From Butyrivibrio sp. INlla14 (GTDB lineage Bacteria; Bacillota; Clostridia; Lachnospirales; Lachnospiraceae): a stretch of 64,000 bases of DNA. The notes beneath the pieces were generated by a model. That model was not told the origin of the DNA and made no database searches. It saw only the letters and a program-made list of their open reading frames with translations. Positions 46,818-54,840 of this stretch are shown here, piece by piece; the stretch's first letter is position 1, and every line of letters begins with the position of its first letter. The translations under genes were made by a program, and so were the position numbers. The DNA is taken from the NCBI RefSeq assembly GCF_900102515.1, contig NZ_FMVS01000016.1, forward strand, positions 39,714 to 103,713, in the 5' to 3' direction.

Positions 46818-48505
46818 AGCTTAATATGAAAGATATTAAGGCCAAGTACAGAGAGCTTTTTGTTGTAGAGAAGGCTCCTGAAGATAAGAATAAGCCTAAA
46901 GATATCAAGAAAATGGCCAGAGATTTCTGGTATGGTAAGCCTCACGAAGAGAGAAGACTTGGTGATCTCTATGTAGGAGATACAGGTCTTTACAAACACC
47001 GTGAGTGGCGTGGACTTCCAGATACCATGTACTATTTTAACATGGTATGGCTTTATAACTACGCTCACATGGTAACAGACATCATCAAATACGGCGATGG
47101 CCCAATGGGACTTATTGACTTTGCCAAGGGAACCATGAGATATCGCTGGATGGGACAGACATATCTTACTGTTATGCACTGGTTTGACAGAGGCATGGAG
47201 GGTATGCGTGGAGAGGCTATGAAGGCCTCTGCCTGGCATTATCGCGGAATGGTAAGTGAGACCATCCGTCAGTTCCAGGAAATGTTTATTGCAGACAAGA
47301 AGATGCATGGTGGCAAAGAAGGCAAGCACTATGACAAGAATATTGCCCACAACGAGACTGTTGGAGGAAGCTTCTTTTATCCATTCAGAGGACAGCTTGA
47401 GGACATCCCTCTTGAGATGATCCCATACTTTGTATCAGTTCACGTTAATAGCCATACAGTTCTTAACTATATTGATGCAGCTCAGTCCATAGGACTTCCT
47501 TCAGATCCATGTCCTATGTGCCAGGCTGAATATGGACTTTTTGTTCATGACGATTATCCTGATTTTGCGCCTGCAATGGTTACTACCAATGAGGCTTGCG
47601 ATGGATCAGTTGCTACTAGTGTTTTACAGGACTGGTTCCTTGATCGTCCTCTTTATGCACTTCCTCAGCCTATGAGATATGATGATCCTCTTGTTCAGAA
47701 GAATCATCAGAAAGAGATTGAGCAGTGCTGGAAGTTCATAGAAGACCAGTACGGCGTTAAATTTGACTGGGATACTTATGTCAAGACTGCGCAGTCCTTT
47801 AACAAGCTTACAGAGTTTGAATGGGAAAAATGGGACGTTGCAGCCAATACTCCATATTATCCTATTAGTGGCGTAGCACAGGCTCTGTACCGTATCTACT
47901 ATTCACAGGACGGTGACAGACCAATCTGGCACGAGATGGATGAGCACGTCAGGAAAATCATGAACAAGACAGTCAAGAACAAGATTGAGACCTTCCCTAA
48001 GACAAGACACCGTGCCATCGCATGGAGCTGCGCACCACTTTATTATTCACACTGGTGCACATGGGCTTACAACTGCTGGGGTATCAACTGCGTCATCAAC
48101 ATGGATTCACTTATGTTTGACCAGTATCTTAGAACTGATACTTATGAGAATGCTCTTGAGGATCTGTCCTGGATGAATGAGAAGGCTCCTATGAGAGCAA
48201 TGGCTGTAGGCGGACAAGAGCATATTCTTTCACTGTTTGACTATATGGAACGCTTTAACTGCGATATGGTAATCATGTATGACCAGCTTCAGTGTAAGGG
48301 AATGCAGGGAATCCACGGTGTATTCGAGGATGAGTTCAGAAAGCGTAATATTCATGCTATCTGGGTTCCACATGCTCTTCCTGATAAGAGAACAGTATCG
48401 AGAAAAGAAATCAGAAAGATCATAAGCGACTACATGACAACAGTTATGCATGAGGAGCCACTTGATCCAACACTGGTTGAATTCGACGACGACAAGAGCT
48501 GGTAA
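46814..48505 (+). CDS. 2-hydroxyacyl-CoA dehydratase/benzoyl-CoA reductase superfamily, long subunit 1
   Basis: A 563-residue partner of the preceding subunit. Classical large subunits are around 380-480 residues, so this is long. The extra part is an N-terminal region of about 130 residues (HREWRGLPDTMYYF, MRYRWMGQTYL) shared with the second long subunit. Conserved cysteines are C233 (PSDPCP), C262 (ACDGS) and C494 (QCKGM), plausible ligands of an iron-sulfur cluster. AAGGGAG precedes the ATG, which overlaps the short subunit stop. The pair would form a heterodimer that takes electrons from the activator at 53075. Confidence 0.84.
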   Translation: MKLNMKDIKAKYRELFVVEKAPEDKNKPKDIKKMARDFWYGKPHEERRLGDLYVGDTGLYKHREWRGLPDTMYYFNMVWLYNYAHMVTDIIKYGDGPMGLIDFAKGTMRYRWMGQTYLTVMHWFDRGMEGMRGEAMKASAWHYRGMVSETIRQFQEMFIADKKMHGGKEGKHYDKNIAHNETVGGSFFYPFRGQLEDIPLEMIPYFVSVHVNSHTVLNYIDAAQSIGLPSDPCPMCQAEYGLFVHDDYPDFAPAMVTTNEACDGSVATSVLQDWFLDRPLYALPQPMRYDDPLVQKNHQKEIEQCWKFIEDQYGVKFDWDTYVKTAQSFNKLTEFEWEKWDVAANTPYYPISGVAQALYRIYYSQDGDRPIWHEMDEHVRKIMNKTVKNKIETFPKTRHRAIAWSCAPLYYSHWCTWAYNCWGINCVINMDSLMFDQYLRTDTYENALEDLSWMNEKAPMRAMAVGGQEHILSLFDYMERFNCDMVIMYDQLQCKGMQGIHGVFEDEFRKRNIHAIWVPHALPDKRTVSRKEIRKIISDYMTTVMHEEPLDPTLVEFDDDKSW

Positions 48506-48571
48506 TAGGTTTTACTGCCAGCAGTTACGTATTATTAGGTAATTAGGAATATATACAGGAAAGGATATAAG

Positions 48572-48799
48572 ATGAAAGGATTTTTAAGATTCTTAAAGAA
48601 GCTTTTTGGAATCTGTGCAGTAATATACGGCATTCTCTTTGTTGTTTTTTACTGGGATCTTGATGGCAAGTTCATGTATTACATCTGGGAGCCATTCATG
48701 GTAAAGAGATTCGACAATATGAAACGCGAAGACAACACAAAGATTCCATACATGAAAAAAGATATTCTTGAGCCAAGAGAGTATACAGAGATTTATTAA
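48572..48799 (+). CDS. small membrane protein, paralogue of the one at 53896
   Basis: A 75-residue protein with one transmembrane helix (about 8-30, LFGICAVIYGILFVVFYW) and the motif YWDLDGKFMYY, followed by a basic, charged tail. The motif and helix match a 55-residue protein encoded after the second subunit pair (FWNLDQKLMAW). AGGAAAGGAT lies upstream. No known family is recognised. Each copy stands downstream of a dehydratase pair, so a membrane-anchoring or assembly role is plausible but not established. Confidence 0.8.
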   Translation: MKGFLRFLKKLFGICAVIYGILFVVFYWDLDGKFMYYIWEPFMVKRFDNMKREDNTKIPYMKKDILEPREYTEIY

Positions 48800-48824
48800 A
48801 ATCTATTTTTTTAGAGAGGCTGAA

Positions 48825-49166
48825 ATGTCAGAACATACACATACATACACACATACTCATGAACATGATGGCCATGAGCATGAACACGAGCATAGTTATA
48901 CCCACGATCACGAATGCGAGGGTAAGCACGACCACGAGCATCATGATCATCACCATGACCACGGCGCCATAGATTCTCCTGAGAAATTAAAGGCTCTTTT
49001 AGATCACATGCATCAGCACAATGTGCATCACACAGAGGAACTACACGGAGTGGCACATGCTCTTTCTGATCAGGGTAAGGCTGAGCTTTCAGAAAAGATC
49101 CATGAAGCTATGCGTTTTTATGATCAGGGCAACGACCTTCTTGCAGAGGTCTTAAAAAGTCTCTGA
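48825..49166 (+). CDS. histidine-rich metal-binding protein, CooJ-like
   Basis: A 113-residue protein with 27 histidines. Nineteen are in the first 46 residues, in HxH and HHH runs alternating with Asp/Glu. The rest is helical (PEKLKALLDHMHQHN ... SEKIHEAMRFYDQGNDLLAEVLKSL). R. rubrum CooJ is similar in size but has its histidines at the C-terminus. The likely job is storage or delivery of Ni, Zn or Co. ATG 48825 is chosen, with GAGAGG 5 bases upstream. An in-frame start at 48768 would overlap the small membrane gene. The CooC-like gene follows after 37 bases. Confidence 0.82.
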   Translation: MSEHTHTYTHTHEHDGHEHEHEHSYTHDHECEGKHDHEHHDHHHDHGAIDSPEKLKALLDHMHQHNVHHTEELHGVAHALSDQGKAELSEKIHEAMRFYDQGNDLLAEVLKSL

Positions 49167-49203
49167 TAAAAAGGAAACAATTATAAGGTATTAGGTTTAA
49201 TAA

Positions 49204-49965
49204 ATGGGAAAAGATACAAAGATCATAGCGCTTACAGGTAAGGGCGGAGTAGGTAAGACTTCTCTTTCTGCCTCTATCGTGCGCATACTTACGGAAGAAC
49301 ATCCGGATAAAAAGATTCTGGCAATTGACGCAGACCCTGCTGTGGGACTGTCAGTTGCTCTTGGAGTTAAACCTGAGCTTACACTTGATGAGATCAGGAA
49401 AAAGGTTGCAGAGGATGTAACTGGCAAGTTAAAAGACACACAGGACATCCTGGCAGAAGCTAAATTCCAGCTCTACGACACAATGGTTGAGAAAAACGGA
49501 TTTGCCTTCCTTGCAATTGGAAGACCTGAATCAGCTGGATGTTACTGCGCGATCAATACTTATCTGCGCAAAGTTATTGAAATGCTTGTTGATGATTTTG
49601 ATTATGTAGTAATTGACGGCGAGGCAGGAATTGAGCAGATCAACAGAAGAGTTCTTGAAAAAGTAACTCATCTTATCTGCGTGTCGGATCAGAGCCGTAA
49701 GGGGCTTCAGATCATTGAGACCATTAAAAATGTTGCGGATGAACTTGTTATGTATGACAAGATTGGTCTTATTGTAAACAGAGCACCACTTCCAGAAAAG
49801 ATCGAGGGTGAGGAAATTGGAGGTGTTCCAGTGATCTCAGTCATAAAGCAGGACGATGCAATGACAGAAAATGACATTGAAGGAAACAGCGTCTTTGAAC
49901 TTCCTTCTGATACCATCATCCTAAAGGGTGCCAAAGAGGCCCTTAAGAAGCTGGAAGTTATTTAA
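49204..49965 (+). CDS. CooC-like nickel-insertion ATPase
   Basis: A 253-residue MinD/NifH-type ATPase. The deviant Walker A is GKGGVGKT (12-19), and switch residues are in AIDADPAVGLS and VVIDGEAGIEQ. The CxC motif at 113-115 (GCYCAIN) is the nickel-binding signature of CooC, which loads nickel into carbon monoxide dehydrogenase. It is a shorter insertion-type ATPase than NifH. The client is unknown, since no CODH gene is present. It sits between the histidine-rich protein and the second subunit pair, all on one strand. Confidence 0.86.
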   Translation: MGKDTKIIALTGKGGVGKTSLSASIVRILTEEHPDKKILAIDADPAVGLSVALGVKPELTLDEIRKKVAEDVTGKLKDTQDILAEAKFQLYDTMVEKNGFAFLAIGRPESAGCYCAINTYLRKVIEMLVDDFDYVVIDGEAGIEQINRRVLEKVTHLICVSDQSRKGLQIIETIKNVADELVMYDKIGLIVNRAPLPEKIEGEEIGGVPVISVIKQDDAMTENDIEGNSVFELPSDTIILKGAKEALKKLEVI

Positions 49966-50009
49966 GAGAAATACATAAGTAAAAATATTAAGAAAGGAAG
50001 GTATTACAA

Positions 50010-51206
50010 GTGCAAGATTTAAAGCACATGATCACCTTTGAAAAGTGGCTTGAGGATGCGTCCAATCCACTTATTAAGGAAGCACAGGATGAAGGTAAGT
50101 ACGCAATTGGCTATACCTGCTATCACATGCCTGAAGTTCTCCTTAATCTGGACAACTGCTTTTCTGTAAGGATGAGAGCTCCAAGAGTAGGTTCCATCGA
50201 TATTTCAACTTACTACATGTCAAACTACACTTGCGAGTTTGCAAGATCTCTTTTGGAAAACGGTATTGAGGGTGGATACGGTTTCCTTGACGGAATTGCC
50301 GGAGTTGATGCCTGCTCAGCAATGAACAGATGCTATGAGCACCTGGAAATCCTTAAATGTAATGAGAAGCCACATTTTTTTGTCACTCACACTGACGTGC
50401 CATACAAGGTTGAAGAATACAATTTTGATCAGGTGGCAATTCAGATGAGAGAGAGACTCCTTGCTGTGATGCATGAGAAACTGGGTACTGATGTCTCAGA
50501 TGAGGCTATCAGAAAGGCTGTTGAGCTTCACAATGAAATGTGCCGTGTAATTACAGAAATTGGAAACTTCAGAAAGGAAGAAAATCCAAGGATAACAGGT
50601 TATGAGTTCCATGTTATCTGCCTTGCAAGTTATTGCTGTCCAACAGCCAAGATCCTTCCATATCTGAAAGAGACTCTTGAAGAAATAAAAACAAGAAAGC
50701 CTGATGACAAGAACAAGTTCAGAGCAAGAGTTCTTGTAGTTGGGTCAGAGATTGATGACCTTAACTTCTCAAGACTCCTTGAGGAGAGCGGAGCAATGAT
50801 AGTAGCAGACAGATTCTGCTATGGATCATTCCCTGGAAGAGAAGAGATAAAGCTAAATGACCATGAAGATATAGTAAGACAGATTGCAAGACACTATATG
50901 CTCACCTCTGAATGCCCCAGATATATGGCAGAAGAGAAGGTTCTTCAGAGAAAGGAAACTGTAGATAAGCTGGCAAAAGAGTTTAAGGCAGACGGTATCA
51001 TCTACGAACAGATGAAGTACTGTGACTTCTGGGCCTTTGAAAGACCTCTTGCAAGCCATATCATGACTGAAGAGTATGGCTGGCCTACCCTTTCAATCGA
51101 CAGATCCTATAATGTTCATAATTCAGGTCAGCTGCGTACCAGATTCCAGGCCTTTGTAGAGGCTTTGGAGATCAAGAAAATCAGAAGTAAAAGGGAGGTA
51201 ATGTGA
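50010..51206 (+). CDS. 2-hydroxyacyl-CoA dehydratase/benzoyl-CoA reductase superfamily, short subunit 2
   Basis: A 398-residue paralogue of the 45615 protein, with the same landmarks: C37 in GYTCYHMPEV, SNYTCEFARS, ADRFCYGSFPGREE and MKYCDFWAFER. Eight cysteines are conserved between the two. The start is GTG 50010, about 9 bases after AAGGAAGG. An internal ATG six codons later is the alternative. The stop overlaps the long subunit start. The sequence is moderately diverged from the first copy, which suggests an old duplication with a distinct role and not a recent gene-dose increase. Confidence 0.85.
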   Translation: MQDLKHMITFEKWLEDASNPLIKEAQDEGKYAIGYTCYHMPEVLLNLDNCFSVRMRAPRVGSIDISTYYMSNYTCEFARSLLENGIEGGYGFLDGIAGVDACSAMNRCYEHLEILKCNEKPHFFVTHTDVPYKVEEYNFDQVAIQMRERLLAVMHEKLGTDVSDEAIRKAVELHNEMCRVITEIGNFRKEENPRITGYEFHVICLASYCCPTAKILPYLKETLEEIKTRKPDDKNKFRARVLVVGSEIDDLNFSRLLEESGAMIVADRFCYGSFPGREEIKLNDHEDIVRQIARHYMLTSECPRYMAEEKVLQRKETVDKLAKEFKADGIIYEQMKYCDFWAFERPLASHIMTEEYGWPTLSIDRSYNVHNSGQLRTRFQAFVEALEIKKIRSKREVM

Positions 51207-52981
51207 TGAAATACATTGATCCCAAGAATTTTAGATTAAAGGACAATATCGACTGGAAGGCCCAGGCAGCCAATTTAAAGGAAATAGCTGGCATTGTAGG
51301 AGATATTGTAAAAGAGACAGACTGGAGCGAAGTAGCAAAGTCAGCTAAAAAGGATGCTAAGGGTATTCAGAAGAGACTCTCTCATGAACTTGATCTATTA
51401 AAGAAGATGAGCCCTGATGAAGTCAAGGACCTTGTTCTCAATGGTGAAAAGCAGCTTGGTAAGCTCTATGCCAACGGCAAGATGGCAACTGTCAGAAGAG
51501 AGTGGAGAGGTGTCAAGGACACTGGAGTAGACTTCTATGAATGGGGCAAGATGTGGGCAATGCTTCTTGCAACCTTTAGTAAGGACCTTGTTCCAGCCCT
51601 TATGGGGACTGTTCATTACAGATGGATGGTTTCATATTTTTGCTGTCACTCCTTTATGGACAAGAACACAATGGGACTTCGCGGCAGAGCTCTTAAGATG
51701 CACCACGAACTCATCTATGCAATATTCAGATATGTTGCAGAGAACCTTGTACTTCTTATGAAGTCAGATGAGAAGGTTGGTAATTCCAAGGAACTTTCCA
51801 AGAAGATAGTTCTTTTTGATGAGATGACAATGTCACAGATCATGGCTGGTTTTCCTGATCTTATTGGTATTCCTTATCAGCTGATGCCGGTATTTCTTTT
51901 GTCAGAAATCGATCAGCTGGCATGTATGCCATATATTGACGCAGTTGAGTCCTATGGACTTCCGTCAGACACCTGCCCTGTTCCATCATCTGAGTGTGGC
52001 GCAGCAGTCATAGATGCTCTTCCCCATATGGGCGCCTGCTTTATTTCTAGCTCAATGCCCTGCGATGGCTCAGTAATGGCTTCTTCCTATACAGGACGAA
52101 GGTTCAAGGATCTTCCTACATATCATCTGGCATTCCCTGTAAGATATGAGGACGAGTCCATAATGGATGCAGCGGTAAAAGATATCAAGGGCTGCATCAA
52201 GTTTATCGAAGACAACACAGGTGCTAAGTGGAACTGGGATGCATATTTTGCAGCCATGAAGCGCTTTAACACCGAGACTAAATACGAGCTTGAAAAGTGG
52301 GAGATCAACCAGACAGATCATCCTCAGCTCATTGGTCCATGTTACGAGCTCTTTAGAAAATGGAACTATGAGATGGATGGAGGACTTGACCCAAGAATCA
52401 TCAAGACCTTCTACAATGTAGATAAGCTCATGAAAAAAGCTTACGAGTGCAAGGATGAACCTTGGCGCGGCAAGATGAAGTACAGAGCAATTGTTTGGTC
52501 TATACCAGCTCACTACTATGCAAACTTCTCTAACTGGATGGCTAACTGCTGGGGCGTAGATATCCTGGTAGAAATGGAGTCACTTAACTTCACAAAGCCA
52601 CTGGAAACAGAGAATAAAGAAGAGGCACTTAAGGACCTTGCAAGACTTTATGAGCGAATGGTCATGAGAAGACATACAAACGGTGGTTATGACCACGTTG
52701 TAACAGAGCTCTGGAGACAGTGCGAAGCCTGGAACGTAGATTTTGTTCTTATGTATCAGCACGTATCCTGCAAGAACATGGCAACAGTTCAGGGACTTTT
52801 TGAAGATCAGGCAAGAGAGCGTGGCATCAAGCTCTTGTGGTGCAGCCACGACCTTATGGATCCAAGAACAGTTTCAAGAAAAGATATGCGTGCTTCTGTA
52901 AATGAATTTATGAGAACAGTTATGAAGGCAGAGCCTGTAGATCCATCACTGGTGGATTTTGAGGATGACACGTCGTGGTGA
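51206..52981 (+). CDS. 2-hydroxyacyl-CoA dehydratase/benzoyl-CoA reductase superfamily, long subunit 2
   Basis: A 591-residue paralogue of the 46814 protein, with an even longer N-terminal extension (RREWRGVKDTGVDF, TVHYRWMVSYFCCHS). The cysteine trio is C257 (PSDTCP), C286 (PCDGS) and C522 (SCKNM). The C-termini of both long subunits end in a similar acidic DPSLVDFEDDTSW-like sequence. ATG 51206 overlaps the preceding stop in a TGATG junction, with GGGAGG 7 bases upstream. GTG 51203 is less well spaced. It probably pairs with the 50010 subunit. Confidence 0.84.
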   Translation: MKYIDPKNFRLKDNIDWKAQAANLKEIAGIVGDIVKETDWSEVAKSAKKDAKGIQKRLSHELDLLKKMSPDEVKDLVLNGEKQLGKLYANGKMATVRREWRGVKDTGVDFYEWGKMWAMLLATFSKDLVPALMGTVHYRWMVSYFCCHSFMDKNTMGLRGRALKMHHELIYAIFRYVAENLVLLMKSDEKVGNSKELSKKIVLFDEMTMSQIMAGFPDLIGIPYQLMPVFLLSEIDQLACMPYIDAVESYGLPSDTCPVPSSECGAAVIDALPHMGACFISSSMPCDGSVMASSYTGRRFKDLPTYHLAFPVRYEDESIMDAAVKDIKGCIKFIEDNTGAKWNWDAYFAAMKRFNTETKYELEKWEINQTDHPQLIGPCYELFRKWNYEMDGGLDPRIIKTFYNVDKLMKKAYECKDEPWRGKMKYRAIVWSIPAHYYANFSNWMANCWGVDILVEMESLNFTKPLETENKEEALKDLARLYERMVMRRHTNGGYDHVVTELWRQCEAWNVDFVLMYQHVSCKNMATVQGLFEDQARERGIKLLWCSHDLMDPRTVSRKDMRASVNEFMRTVMKAEPVDPSLVDFEDDTSW

Positions 52982-53074
52982 GCAGAGCACTTGGCGAGGT
53001 ATTTACGAGCCTAGTGAGAATCCCACAGCAGAGTAAGATAAAAGAATATTATTCATAAGAGAGGAATATAAAAA

Positions 53075-53869
53075 ATGAAGTATTTTGGTGGATGTGATGT
53101 AGGATCAACCTACACAAAGGCAGTAATTATTGACGAGACTGGCAAGATGGTTGCCAATACAACTCTTAAGAGCAAAATCATTGCTCAGGAGTCAGCAGAA
53201 ATGGCTATGAAGGAAGTATGCAGCCAGGTTCCTGATCTTAACAGTTCAAAGGACCTTACATACCTTATTGGTACAGGTTATGGACGTAACAAGGTTCCTT
53301 TTGCTGATGAGAATATTTCTGAGATTTCTTGCCACGCTATGGGTGTACATGTAACAAATCCTAGCGTAAAGGCTATCATCGATATCGGTGGACAGGACGT
53401 TAAGGGTATTGCTATTGATACAGATGGAACAGTTAAGAACTTTGCCATGAACGATAAGTGTGCTGCTGGAACAGGTAGATTCTTTGAAGCTATGGCAAGA
53501 TCATTTGAAATGAGTCTAGAGGACTTCTCAAAGCTTTCTCTTAAGGCCAAAAACGTTATTCCTATCACAGCTCAGTGTACTGTATTTGCTGAGTCTGAGG
53601 TCATCACACTTGTTGGTGAAGGCAAGCCTATGGATGAGATTGCAGCTGGTATCGAAATGGCTGTAGCTAAGAGATGTTTTGTAATGTCCAAGAAGGCTGG
53701 AGCAACAGATTCTATCACACTTACAGGTGGATGTGCCAAGAATGAAGGTCTTAAGGCTGCTATCGAGCAGGTACTTAAGCTTAAAGTTGTAAATCTTTCA
53801 ACAGATCCTCAGCTTATGGGAGCTCTTGGCGCAGCAGAGTATGCAAGACAGAAAGGTCTTGCTAAGTAA
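53075..53869 (+). CDS. ASKHA-family activator ATPase (2-hydroxyacyl-CoA dehydratase/benzoyl-CoA reductase activase)
   Basis: A 264-residue protein of the HgdC/BcrA/BadF activase family. It transfers electrons to the dehydratase or reductase with ATP hydrolysis. GCDVGSTYTKAVII and IDIGGQDVKG form the nucleotide site, and LTGGCAKNEGL follows. C129 in NDKCAAGTGRF and C168 in AQCTVFAESE are 39 residues apart, matching the two ligands that bridge the activator dimer through its [4Fe-4S] cluster. One activator must serve both subunit pairs. It lies 93 bases after the second long subunit gene. Confidence 0.93.
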   Translation: MKYFGGCDVGSTYTKAVIIDETGKMVANTTLKSKIIAQESAEMAMKEVCSQVPDLNSSKDLTYLIGTGYGRNKVPFADENISEISCHAMGVHVTNPSVKAIIDIGGQDVKGIAIDTDGTVKNFAMNDKCAAGTGRFFEAMARSFEMSLEDFSKLSLKAKNVIPITAQCTVFAESEVITLVGEGKPMDEIAAGIEMAVAKRCFVMSKKAGATDSITLTGGCAKNEGLKAAIEQVLKLKVVNLSTDPQLMGALGAAEYARQKGLAK

Positions 53870-53895
53870 TTAGTTTAAAGAGAAAGGATAAATGC

Positions 53896-54063
53896 ATGGA
53901 CAAGGCGCTTAGAATAATCGGAAAAATAATAAAGGTGCTGACAATTGTCACAGGCGTTTTATTTGTTATCTATTTCTGGAATCTTGATCAGAAGCTTATG
54001 GCCTGGTTCTACACTTTCGTAAATAAGATTTTCGATCGCAAGAAACAGGACCTTAAATTCTGA
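53896..54063 (+). CDS. small membrane protein, paralogue of the one at 48572
   Basis: A 55-residue protein with one transmembrane helix (about 12-30, LTIVTGVLFVIYFW) and the motif FWNLDQKLMAW, closely matching YWDLDGKFMYY of the first copy. A basic tail (DRKKQDLKF) follows. AAAGGATAAATGC precedes the ATG. The second start in another frame (53892) is unused. Both paralogues sit next to a dehydratase pair. It is short, but the paralogue match supports it as a real gene. Confidence 0.78.
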   Translation: MDKALRIIGKIIKVLTIVTGVLFVIYFWNLDQKLMAWFYTFVNKIFDRKKQDLKF

Positions 54064-54105
54064 TGTAATAGGAAGTAGAAGTTTAGATAACAAGGATGTA
54101 GAAGT

Positions 54106-54825
54106 ATGAAACTATATGACAATATAATATCAGATACCATGAACGCACTTGCTGCTGGTGGTGAGAGTATAAAACGATACTCATATACTGGATCATTCTG
54201 GAAGGATAATGGTAGCAGTGAGTTTATTATGCAGAGAGATGCAGCCAAGGAGCTGGGCTCTGAGGGAAATCCTTCTGTTAATTACACACTGGTTACGACT
54301 TCAGGTATTGTTACTGAGGATGAAGTACTGGTATATGGATCTGATATTAGTGAAATTAAGGGCAGCTGTGGTTTTGCCAGAATAGTTATTCTGGAAACAG
54401 AGGACCTTCAGGAAGATAAGGACACTGAAAAAGCTTTTGCTTCTATCAGAAATCTTGAGTTTGTGAGATATCATGTTTTTCCTAAGGGCTACATGGTGAG
54501 AGTATCAGCTAGTAGTAACCAGGAACAGATAAGGATCAGCCAGGGGGCTTTGGCAGGAGGAATCTCTTTTGCCAAGGTTGGTTCCCTATATATAAAGAAG
54601 TACAAGGAACTTCCTGAGGTTAAGCATGTTCGCGTAATATTTATTACTGACAAAGAAATGGTTAAGAGTCTTGTTCCAAACGCAGAAAAGGCTTCTACCA
54701 TTACAAAGACACTCACACATATTCTGGACGGAATGCCCACAGACTGCGGGCACTGCTCTATGAAGGCTGTGTGTGATGAAGTAGATGGCATGAAAGAACT
54801 GCATCTGGGGAAGAAAAATAAGTAA
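54106..54825 (+). CDS. protein resembling part of acetyl-CoA synthase/CdhC beta subunit
   Basis: A 239-residue protein. The ordered segments VLVYGSDISEI, FVRYHVFPKGYMVRVSAS, GGISFAKVGSLY and VRVIFITDKEMV follow the pattern of the second domain of CdhC/AcsB (DI...; HF.N..GV.H.. then wiRiS, then vtiiTD). It ends with DCGHCSMKAVC, cysteines 214, 217 and 223, where CdhC has its nickel-cluster cysteine pair in an analogous spot. It lacks the rest of ACS, so it is not a full enzyme. My assignment is by recalled pattern and is uncertain. An alternative is an unrelated iron-sulfur protein. Confidence 0.5.
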   Translation: MKLYDNIISDTMNALAAGGESIKRYSYTGSFWKDNGSSEFIMQRDAAKELGSEGNPSVNYTLVTTSGIVTEDEVLVYGSDISEIKGSCGFARIVILETEDLQEDKDTEKAFASIRNLEFVRYHVFPKGYMVRVSASSNQEQIRISQGALAGGISFAKVGSLYIKKYKELPEVKHVRVIFITDKEMVKSLVPNAEKASTITKTLTHILDGMPTDCGHCSMKAVCDEVDGMKELHLGKKNK

Positions 54826-54840
54826 AAAGGGGGTTATATT

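Noticed and set aside
48768..48824. N-terminal extension of the His-rich open frame
   Set aside because: It overlaps the small membrane protein gene, and the ribosome binding site points to 48825.
45615..53869. Classical acrylate (lactate to propionate) pathway
   Set aside because: The activator and dehydratase-like subunits fit, but no CoA transferase, acryloyl-CoA reductase or electron transfer flavoprotein genes are present.
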